DNA of 6,968 nt. Origin: an uncultured Eubacteriales bacterium. GTDB lineage: Bacteria > Bacillota > Clostridia > Christensenellales > Aristaeellaceae. Every line of letters begins with the position of its first letter. Position 1 is the stretch's first letter. Positions 1-5,127 of the stretch are shown here, piece by piece. Position numbers and translations under genes: made by a program. The notes under the pieces were generated by a model. That model had not been told where the DNA came from and searched no databases. It was given only the letters and a program-made list of their open reading frames with translations. The stretch lies in the NCBI GenBank assembly GCA_902796115.1, contig CADBNX010000505.1, positions 1 through 6,968 of the forward strand, written 5' to 3'.

Positions 1-24
1 GATCCGGATTTCCAAACGACAGAA

Positions 25-31
25 AAAGGAG
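25..31 (+). promoter_or_regulatory. Ribosome binding site of the 59-codon ORF
   Basis: AAAGGAG lies 7 bases before the ATG at 39, separated by a T-rich spacer. Sequence and spacing are near ideal for a Gram-positive ribosome binding site. This is the main reason to treat the following short ORF as translated. The promoter must lie left of the window, since only 38 bases precede the start and no -35/-10 pair is visible in them. Confidence 0.7.
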
Positions 32-38
32 TTTTTTC

Positions 39-218
39 ATGAAGCGGCAATCATCATTCATCAGGGCGCTGAGCGTCTTTCTGGCCTGTGTTCTGACTGT
101 GGGATTCCTGCCCGCGGAAGCACTGGAAGGCGGGCGGAATGTCACACTGCCCGTCGGTCCGGATGACGTGCCGTGCTTTACCCGGCAAAGCGCGCGGACA
201 AACGCGGGAAAGGAATAG
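39..218 (+). CDS. Small predicted secreted peptide or remnant of a secreted protein (59 aa)
   Basis: The function is not recognised. The ORF runs from ATG at 39 to TAG at 216-218. Residues 1-10 (MKRQSSFIRA) are basic, residues 11-24 are a hydrophobic core (LSVFLACVLTVGFL), and PAEA at 25-28 looks like a signal peptidase I site, with cleavage after A28. There is no lipobox cysteine after the core. The predicted mature part is 31 hydrophilic residues (LEGGRNV... to ...TNAGKE) with one cysteine, C46, and no domain that I recognise. A strong ribosome binding site supports translation. The DUF3899-like gene starts 15 bases downstream in the same frame, so the two are probably co-transcribed. It may be a genuine small exported peptide, or the leftover 5' end of a larger secreted protein cut short by mutation. 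The ORF is short, so its reality is less certain than that of its neighbours. Confidence 0.5.
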   Translation: MKRQSSFIRALSVFLACVLTVGFLPAEALEGGRNVTLPVGPDDVPCFTRQSARTNAGKE

Positions 219-233
219 GGACGGTATCCGGAA

Positions 234-593
234 ATGCTGCATCTCAAAGGTTTTCAGCTGAAACGGTTTCTTGTTTTCCTGACGCCGGCCATGATCTATC
301 CGGTTTACGCCTATGTTTCGTCAGAAAACAAAATGCTCAAATTCATCGACGCGCTGACCATCGTCGGAATCGTGTTCCTGGTGATCGGGATCGTTACTTC
401 CCTGATCCATCACGGAGATTTCGACATCATGGAATATGTGGCAAAACGGAGCCTTCATAAAGGCAGCGTGAAGCCGTTCGCCGCGTTCAAGTCGGATAAA
501 AAAGAAGAAAGAAAGGACAGTGTGAACTATCCTTTCCTTACAAGTGCCCTGCTGCTTCTCGCATCCGCGGTCCTTGCGGCCGTGGTTTACTGA
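234..593 (+). CDS. DUF3899-like small integral membrane protein (119 aa)
   Basis: A small membrane protein of unknown function, resembling from memory the DUF3899 family of Bacillota. It has three hydrophobic segments: about residues 11-28 (ending TPAMIYPVYAYV), 37-58 (FIDALTIVGIVFLVIGIVTS) and 99-119, the last running to the C-terminus. Between the second and third lies a charged loop rich in lysine and glutamate (about 70-97, including KSDKKEERKDS), probably cytoplasmic by the positive-inside rule. The motif HHGDFDIMEYVAKRS (59-73) is the most distinctive stretch. The start at 234 is the only ATG after the in-frame TAG at 216. Its ribosome binding site is weak: AGGGA at 217-221, 12 bases away, overlapping the preceding stop, which suggests coupling to the upstream ORF. 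Its 3' end overlaps that of oppF by 7 bases in convergent orientation. The reading frame is sound, while the family name is from recall. Confidence 0.75.
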   Translation: MLHLKGFQLKRFLVFLTPAMIYPVYAYVSSENKMLKFIDALTIVGIVFLVIGIVTSLIHHGDFDIMEYVAKRSLHKGSVKPFAAFKSDKKEERKDSVNYPFLTSALLLLASAVLAAVVY

Positions 594-1534
594 TTCGCGT
601 TTTCGGCGTAGGTTTTCGCCTGCTCCGGCGTGCAGTACACGTAATGTCCCGGTCTGATTTCGCGCATTGCGTAATCCGGACCGGATTTTTCTTCTTTGGT
701 TTCGGTATAGACGATCGGTTCCCGCTGCTTTTCGATGATGGGGTCCGGCATGGGCACCGCGCTGAGCAGGGACACGGTGTATGGATGCAGCGGATAGGCG
801 AAAAGCTCCTCCGTTTCCGCGATTTCCACGATGCGGCCCAGATGGATGACCGCGATCCGGTCCGCGATGAAGCGCACCACGGACAGATCATGCGCGATGA
901 AAAGATAGGTGAGCGCTTTCTCGTTTTTGAGCTTGTTCATCAGGTTCAGCACCTGCGCGCGGATGGACACGTCCAGCGCGGAAATCGGTTCGTCCGCGAC
1001 GACAAGCTTCGGCTCCATGATCAGCGCGCGCGCGATGCCGACGCGCTGGCGCTGTCCGCCGGAGAATTCATGCGGGTAACGGGATTTGTGCTCGGGGAGC
1101 AGGCCTACCTCTTCCAGCGCGCGGTCCACCTTGGCGATGCGGTCTTCCTCGTCTTTGTACAGATGGAAATTGTACAGGCCTTCGGAAATGCAGTATTCGA
1201 TGGTGGCGCGTTCGTTCAGGGAGGCCGCGGGATCCTGGAAGATCATCTGGATATTGCGGATGACGTCGGTGTCTTCCTGCTTGCTCAGTTTGCCGGAAAT
1301 CCGTTTTCCCTCAAAGGTGATTTCGCCTGCGCTGAGCGGATTGATGCGCAATATGGCACGCCCGATGGTGGTTTTGCCGCTGCCGGATTCCCCGACCAGC
1401 GCGAAGGTTTCGCCCCGGTAGATATCGAAGGAAGCGTCCTGAACCGCCTTGAACTTGTTTTTGCCGCCGTTGTCAAAGGAGATTTCCACATTCTTCAGCG
1501 AAAGTAAAACCTCACGGTCAGTCTTTTCCGACAT
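587..1534 (-). CDS. oppF: Oligopeptide ABC transporter ATP-binding protein OppF (AmiF-like)
   Basis: One of two cytoplasmic ATPases that drive peptide import through OppB/OppC. All nucleotide-binding motifs are present in the 315 residues: Walker A GESGSGKT (48-55), Q-loop Q100 in IFQDP, signature FSGGQ (157-161), Walker B LVVADE (177-182) with catalytic E182, D-loop SALD (185-188) and H-loop H215 (IAHDLS). The oligopeptide-transporter C-terminal region follows, starting at LHPYTVSLLSAVP (249-261). Length is close to streptococcal AmiF (about 308). The ATG at 1534 is fixed by a consensus ribosome binding site 8 bases upstream. The start lies inside oppD with a 17-base overlap, so it is the last gene of the tightly packed oppBCDF block. 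The TAA at 587-589 lies inside the convergent DUF3899-like gene. The ATPase assignment is very sure; the F rather than D paralogue rests on gene order and the second-subunit C-terminal form. Confidence 0.95.
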   Translation of the reverse strand: MSEKTDREVLLSLKNVEISFDNGGKNKFKAVQDASFDIYRGETFALVGESGSGKTTIGRAILRINPLSAGEITFEGKRISGKLSKQEDTDVIRNIQMIFQDPAASLNERATIEYCISEGLYNFHLYKDEEDRIAKVDRALEEVGLLPEHKSRYPHEFSGGQRQRVGIARALIMEPKLVVADEPISALDVSIRAQVLNLMNKLKNEKALTYLFIAHDLSVVRFIADRIAVIHLGRIVEIAETEELFAYPLHPYTVSLLSAVPMPDPIIEKQREPIVYTETKEEKSGPDYAMREIRPGHYVYCTPEQAKTYAENANQ

Positions 1535-2588
1535 GGAATGCGCCTCCTTTGGATGTCATTCTGGCAATCTTTTCATGCAGGTTCCGGATGGCTTCCGGTT
1601 TTTCCACCTTCGGCGCGCGCGGATCCAGCAGCCAGGTCTTGGCATAGTGTGTGTCGCTTACCCGGAAGAAGGGCGGTTCCTTCGCGAAATCGATTTTCAG
1701 CGCCTTCGGATTGCGCGGCGCGAAGGCGTCCCCTTCGATCCGGTTGAACAGGGAAGGAGGCGTTCCGGTGATATAGTACAGATCCTCTCCCTTGACGCCG
1801 AGCTGCGGCAGGGCGGAAAGCAGCGCCCAGGTGTAGGGGTGCTGCGGATCATAGAAAATTTCGTTTACCGTGCCGTATTCGATGATCTGCCCGCCGTACA
1901 TGACGCCTACGCGGTCGGCGACGTTCGCGACAACGCCAAGGTCATGCGTGATATAGATCGTTGTGAAGCCGAGTTCCTTCTGCAGATCCTTGATCAGCTT
2001 GATGATCTGCGCCTGGATCGTGACGTCCAGCGCGGTCGTCGGTTCGTCGCAGATCAAGATTTCCGGATGGCAGGAAAGCGCGATCGCGATGACGATGCGC
2101 TGCCTCATGCCGCCGGAATATTGGAACGGATAATTGTCAAAACGGTTCGCTGCGTCCGGAATGCCTACGCGCTCCATAATGCCGATCGCCTGGGCTTTGG
2201 CATCCGCTTTGGACAGCTTCTGGTGCTTTTCGATGACCTCCGTGATCTGGGAACCGATGGTTTTGATCGGGTTCAGGGAAGTCATCGGATCCTGGAAAAT
2301 GGTGGCGATTTTCACACCGCGGATGGAGGCCCATTCTTTTTCCGTTTTCAGTTTCGTCAGATCCTGCCCGTGGTACAGGATGGAGCCGTTGGTGATCCTG
2401 CCGTTGGACTCCAGCATGCCGGTAAAGGTTTTGGTAAACACGCTTTTGCCGCTGCCGGATTCACCGACAATGGCAAAGGTTTCGCCGTTATACAGATCCA
2501 GGGACACATTCCGGATGGCGGTCAGATAATGCTCACGTACCCGGAACTGCACCTCGATATCTTTTGCGGAAATGATGATTTCGCTCAT
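1518..2588 (-). CDS. oppD: Oligopeptide ABC transporter ATP-binding protein OppD (AmiE-like)
   Basis: The second cytoplasmic ATPase, expected to pair with OppF under OppB/OppC. In 356 residues: Walker A GESGSGKS (42-49), Q-loop Q99 in IFQDP, signature YSGGM (157-161) followed by RQR, Walker B ILICDE (177-182) with E182, D-loop TALD (185-188) and H-loop H215 (ITHDLG). The C-terminal domain begins at QHPYTWALLSALP (249-261) and continues through ITGTPPSLFNRIEGDAFAPRN. Many OppD/DppD proteins carry cysteines here that bind an iron-sulfur cluster (pattern GCxFxPRC). This protein has aspartate and asparagine at those places (G286-D287, R292-N293), as I recall for AmiE-type proteins. Length matches AmiE (about 355). 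The ATG at 2588 follows TAGGAGG by 5 bases. It begins 9 bases after oppC ends and overlaps oppF by 17 bases. Confidence 0.96.
   Translation of the reverse strand: MSEIIISAKDIEVQFRVREHYLTAIRNVSLDLYNGETFAIVGESGSGKSVFTKTFTGMLESNGRITNGSILYHGQDLTKLKTEKEWASIRGVKIATIFQDPMTSLNPIKTIGSQITEVIEKHQKLSKADAKAQAIGIMERVGIPDAANRFDNYPFQYSGGMRQRIVIAIALSCHPEILICDEPTTALDVTIQAQIIKLIKDLQKELGFTTIYITHDLGVVANVADRVGVMYGGQIIEYGTVNEIFYDPQHPYTWALLSALPQLGVKGEDLYYITGTPPSLFNRIEGDAFAPRNPKALKIDFAKEPPFFRVSDTHYAKTWLLDPRAPKVEKPEAIRNLHEKIARMTSKGGAFHVGKD
1543..1550 (-). promoter_or_regulatory. Ribosome binding site of oppF
   Basis: On the minus strand this reads AAAGGAGG, a full match to the anti-Shine-Dalgarno core, 8 bases before the oppF ATG at 1534. 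It sits within the last codons of oppD, so oppF has its own strong initiation site and need not rely only on coupling from oppD. It decides the oppF start. Confidence 0.85.
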
Positions 2589-2593
2589 AGCTG

Positions 2594-2600
2594 CCTCCTA
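2594..2600 (-). promoter_or_regulatory. Ribosome binding site of oppD, overlapping the oppC stop
   Basis: On the minus strand TAGGAGG lies 5 bases before the oppD ATG, and its TAG is the oppC stop codon (2598-2600). A ribosome terminating on oppC therefore stops on the oppD initiation site, a layout that favours translational coupling and balanced amounts of permease and ATPase. Confidence 0.85.
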
Positions 2601-3524
2601 CCGATGGGTGCGCGGATCCGTGGCATCCGCCATTTTCTGACCGACCACATACAGGGAAATTGCAATGGCGGCGAGCATCAGCACCGGAATCCAGAACAGA
2701 TGCGGGTACCCTGTCATAAAGGATCTGTACTGCGATATGGTACGGCCCAGAGAGGCGTAATTGGTACCGAGGCCAAGGCCCATGTATGAAAGGAATACTT
2801 CGTAGGATATCAGTAAGGGAATTTCACGGGAAATGTAGGTGACAATGACGGATACCAGATAGGGAAGGATGTTCTTCAGGACCATTGTAAAGGTTTTCGT
2901 GCCAAGGCATTTGCTTGCCAGGTTGTATTCCCGGTCACGGATGATCATCACCTGCGTGCGGATGAAATACGCGACATGGACCCAATCCACACAGGTCATG
3001 ACGAAAATCAGCGGACCAAGCCCGGGTCCCAGCACGTAGGAGAGGATCATGGCCAGCAGCAGGTAGGGTACGTTGGCCATGACATTGTAGACTTCGATCA
3101 TCCATTTGTCCATCTTCTTGCTGAAGCCCCAGACCGCGCCCACCAGGATGCCGATGACCATGATGATCGCGGTGCTGACGAAACTGACGATAATGGAGTT
3201 TCTCGCGCCGGCCCAGACCACGTCCCACACTTCATTGCCGATATTGTCCGTGCCGAAAATGTGTTCCGAACTCGGGGGCAGGTACTGGTTTTCCGGTTTA
3301 TTGATATTGGGCGCCACCATCGGATCGTAGTGGGAATACAGCGGCTGGATCAGCGCGAAGGAAATCAGGATGATCAGGAAGATGGACAGGCCGACGGTTA
3401 CCTTGCTCCGGATAAAGGTCTTCCAGACGGATTTCCAGTAGGAATACCGGGGCGCCGCGATGTGTTCGGATTTTTTTTCGTCAAACTCCGCAAACTCAAA
3501 CAGACTGTTATCGATGTTTTCCAT
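2598..3524 (-). CDS. oppC: Oligopeptide ABC transporter permease OppC (AmiD-like)
   Basis: An inner-membrane permease that forms the translocation pathway with OppB. At 308 residues it equals the length of streptococcal AmiD. A cytoplasmic N-terminal tail of about 40 residues precedes the first membrane segment (about 44-61). An external loop carries EHIFGTDNIGNEVWDVVWAG (87-106), the family motif seen as GTDxxGRD in other OppC proteins. Further hydrophobic segments lie near 110-132, 148-165, 170-190, 222-245 and 278-296. The cytoplasmic EAA loop that docks on the ATPase is EYNLASKCLG...NILP (199-221); the usual EAA is LAS here while the key G208 and P221 are kept. The C-terminus MADATDPR (298-305) is the usual family ending. 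The ATG overlaps the oppB stop by one base, and oppD follows after 9 bases. Confidence 0.95.
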   Translation of the reverse strand: MENIDNSLFEFAEFDEKKSEHIAAPRYSYWKSVWKTFIRSKVTVGLSIFLIILISFALIQPLYSHYDPMVAPNINKPENQYLPPSSEHIFGTDNIGNEVWDVVWAGARNSIIVSFVSTAIIMVIGILVGAVWGFSKKMDKWMIEVYNVMANVPYLLLAMILSYVLGPGLGPLIFVMTCVDWVHVAYFIRTQVMIIRDREYNLASKCLGTKTFTMVLKNILPYLVSVIVTYISREIPLLISYEVFLSYMGLGLGTNYASLGRTISQYRSFMTGYPHLFWIPVLMLAAIAISLYVVGQKMADATDPRTHR

Positions 3525-3526
3525 TA
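3522..3526 (-). promoter_or_regulatory. TAATG stop-start junction of oppB and oppC
   Basis: Read on the minus strand, the oppB TAA (3526-3524) and the oppC ATG (3524-3522) share one A. Upstream of it the only Shine-Dalgarno-like sequence is a weak AGGT at 3533-3536. The oppC start therefore probably depends on ribosomes reinitiating after oppB, which would keep the two permeases near equal amounts. Confidence 0.7.
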
Positions 3527-5023
3527 TGATCTACCTGCCTTATCTGTGAGTGAGATACGCGGATCCACTTTGATTACGATGAGATCGCCAAGCAACACTG
3601 ACAGCACGGAAATGGAGGAAAACAGGAATGTCAGCGCGATGATCATCACGTTGTTATACTGGTTGATCGCGTTCGGCAGCATTTTGCCCATGCCGCCGAC
3701 CGAATAAATCGCTTCCGTAATGATCGCCCCGGTGATGCAGCCAGCCAGGGAACTGGGAATGCCGTGCGCGATCGGAATGCTGGCATTTTTGAAAATATGG
3801 TTCCTGAAGATTTCCTTCCGGCTCAGTCCCTTTGCTTTGGCAAACTTTACGTAATCGGAATTCATCTGATCCACCACATAGCGGCGGATCCACAGCATCA
3901 GGGCTGAGATGGAAGGCAGCGAAAGGGAGATGATCGGTAGGATCCAGCTTCGCACATCGGAAGGTCCGAAAGTGGTGAAGACGGAAGGCAGCCCGAAAAT
4001 GGTCGTACCGAGATACCGGAAAATGTAAATATAGGCAAGGGAAGGCACGGAGGTGATAAAAATGATATACAGCATGCCTGCCTTGTCAACAATGCCGTCC
4101 TTGTTCCGCGCCATGGCCACGCCGACCGGCAGGCCAAGGCCGTATGCAAGCACCAGCGCGAAAATGCCTATGATGAAGGAGGTGCCCACCATGGAGGACT
4201 GGTCCTTATAGGTGGTATAGTTGGCGTAGTTATCCGTGAATTTCTTTTTGTCCATGCGATCCAGGTTCTCTTTATAGGTCAGGGAGCCGAAATTGATTGC
4301 GGAGGAACCGGTTTCCCCGGTTTCAAAGGTAACATCGCGCTTTACATCCGTTCCCTGGGAGGAGAAGATGACGGAAAGCGCTTCCAGGCCCTGGTAGGTC
4401 GGATAGGATTCTCCCATGTTCAGCCAGATCAGGTTCTGGTGGATAAAGGGGAAATGCGAATCGGTATAGATCAGGTATTTGTGGTAGGAGCCACTGCCGA
4501 TCAGCGCAAGGCCGCCTGTCGGCGTGCGCCCGAAGTACACTTTCCGTTCGAGGTCGGGATTGTTTGGATCCTGGATGCGGTAAATGCTATCCACCTGCAC
4601 CAGTTTGCTGCACCAGTTCCAAAGGCGCTGAATGATAGGCAGGTCTTTGTGCGCAAAGGGCATGCCGCTGACTCTGTAATACTCGATGGTGTACCCCTGA
4701 GCTTCATAGAGCGCGACGAAATCGGCGGCTTCCCTGGAATCCGGCCGGAGCGCGTCCTTCATTTCATCACTGCCGGCTTCATACAGGGTCAGGCAGTAAT
4801 CGTTCAGCTTGACATAATCCAGATAGCCCTGCTTTTTCCAGGTGTTGAATACATAATCCGTCTTATCATCCGGTTTTCCGCCGAGTTTGCGGTAGGTGGC
4901 GTCCTCAAAAAAGATGTTTTCCCTGGGAACCAGGGTGAACACCAGAAAGAACACCACAAACATGATGACCAGTACGGAAATAACAGATCGGAGGAGGCGT
5001 TTGAGCACATACCCTTTTTTCAT
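3524..5023 (-). CDS. oppB: Oligopeptide ABC transporter permease OppB with large extracellular insertion (AmiC-like)
   Basis: The partner permease of OppC. At 499 residues it is far longer than a typical OppB (about 300-330) but matches streptococcal AmiC (about 498). The first membrane segment is at about 12-31 after a basic start (MKKGYVLKRLLR). Residues about 33-275 then form a hydrophilic extracytoplasmic domain with no strong hydrophobic segment. The conserved permease core follows, with segments near 281-302, 316-338, 358-379, 423-440 and 459-485. The ATPase-docking loop is DYVKFAKAKGLSRKEIF...IP (390-417), with G399 in the EAA position. The C-terminus VDPRISL (486-492) is typical. Two cysteines, C77 and C138, lie in the external domain. 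The insertion probably contacts OppA or peptide, which is inference. The ATG at 5023 has AGGAAGG 9 bases upstream. It is separated from oppA by 96 bases holding a stem-loop, and overlaps oppC by one base. Confidence 0.95.
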   Translation of the reverse strand: MKKGYVLKRLLRSVISVLVIMFVVFFLVFTLVPRENIFFEDATYRKLGGKPDDKTDYVFNTWKKQGYLDYVKLNDYCLTLYEAGSDEMKDALRPDSREAADFVALYEAQGYTIEYYRVSGMPFAHKDLPIIQRLWNWCSKLVQVDSIYRIQDPNNPDLERKVYFGRTPTGGLALIGSGSYHKYLIYTDSHFPFIHQNLIWLNMGESYPTYQGLEALSVIFSSQGTDVKRDVTFETGETGSSAINFGSLTYKENLDRMDKKKFTDNYANYTTYKDQSSMVGTSFIIGIFALVLAYGLGLPVGVAMARNKDGIVDKAGMLYIIFITSVPSLAYIYIFRYLGTTIFGLPSVFTTFGPSDVRSWILPIISLSLPSISALMLWIRRYVVDQMNSDYVKFAKAKGLSRKEIFRNHIFKNASIPIAHGIPSSLAGCITGAIITEAIYSVGGMGKMLPNAINQYNNVMIIALTFLFSSISVLSVLLGDLIVIKVDPRISLTDKAGRS

Positions 5024-5032
5024 ACGACCAGA

Positions 5033-5039
5033 CCTTCCT
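5033..5039 (-). promoter_or_regulatory. Ribosome binding site of oppB
   Basis: On the minus strand AGGAAGG lies 9 bases before the oppB ATG at 5023, between the intergenic stem-loop and the start codon. It supports this start. It stays outside the stem-loop, so the hairpin would not directly hide it. Confidence 0.7.
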
Positions 5040-5047
5040 ATGGGGAT

Positions 5048-5083
5048 GGCGAAAGCCGGGAGATTGCTCTTCCGGCTTTCGCC
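5048..5083 (-). promoter_or_regulatory. Strong intergenic stem-loop between oppA and oppB
   Basis: GGCGAAAGCCGG (5048-5059) and CCGGCTTTCGCC (5072-5083) are perfect 12-base inverted repeats. In the minus-strand transcript the stem continues inward past one A-C mismatch into three more pairs closed by the tetraloop GCAA, a stable GNRA loop. No run of U follows: the next bases are ATCCCCAT, then the oppB ribosome binding site. It is therefore not a classical intrinsic terminator. Such a structure after a binding-protein gene often protects the upstream message from 3' exonucleases or causes partial termination, giving more binding protein than permease. That role is inference from position; the structure itself is plain in the sequence. 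Confidence 0.85.
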
Positions 5084-5109
5084 GTAATTGCTTGGAATTG
5101 CTGTTTTCA

Positions 5110-5127
5110 GCGAATGGTTTTATTCGC
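5110..5127 (-). repeat. Short inverted repeat over the oppA stop codon
   Basis: GCGAAT (5110-5115) and ATTCGC (5122-5127) are 6-base perfect inverted repeats with a 6-base loop, and the oppA TAA (5120-5122) lies at the loop edge. It is weak, may be chance, and would be opened by terminating ribosomes. It is noted because it lies 26 bases from the much stronger oppA-oppB stem-loop. Confidence 0.3.

Noticed and set aside
173..460. 95-codon plus-strand frame overlapping both small genes
   Set aside because: It lies out of frame with the DUF3899-like protein, which has coherent membrane segments; this frame gives an arginine- and histidine-rich translation without recognisable features and has no ribosome binding site.
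564..620. Possible terminator hairpins at the oppF / DUF3899-like junction
   Set aside because: Short GC-rich complementary pieces exist (for example GGCG and CGCC near 611-626), but stems are about 4 bases and no T run follows on either strand.
644..1507. 287-codon open frame on the plus strand across oppF
   Set aside because: Antisense shadow of oppF with no convincing ribosome binding site or domain; the oppF frame holds Walker A, signature and Walker B motifs.
1449..2789. 446-codon open frame on the plus strand across oppD and the end of oppC
   Set aside because: It lies wholly antisense to oppD, oppF and oppC, whose frames carry complete, well-placed ABC motifs. Its translation has no recognisable domain and many low-complexity charged stretches, as expected from the complement of a GC-rich gene.
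2976..3707. 243-codon open frame on the plus strand across oppC
   Set aside because: The translation is dominated by histidine and aspartate repeats, typical of the complement of membrane-protein codons, and it is antisense to a well-supported permease gene.
5048..5083. Intrinsic terminator after oppA
   Set aside because: The stem is strong but neither strand has a U-rich run after it, so classical termination is not supported. It is listed as a regulatory stem-loop instead.
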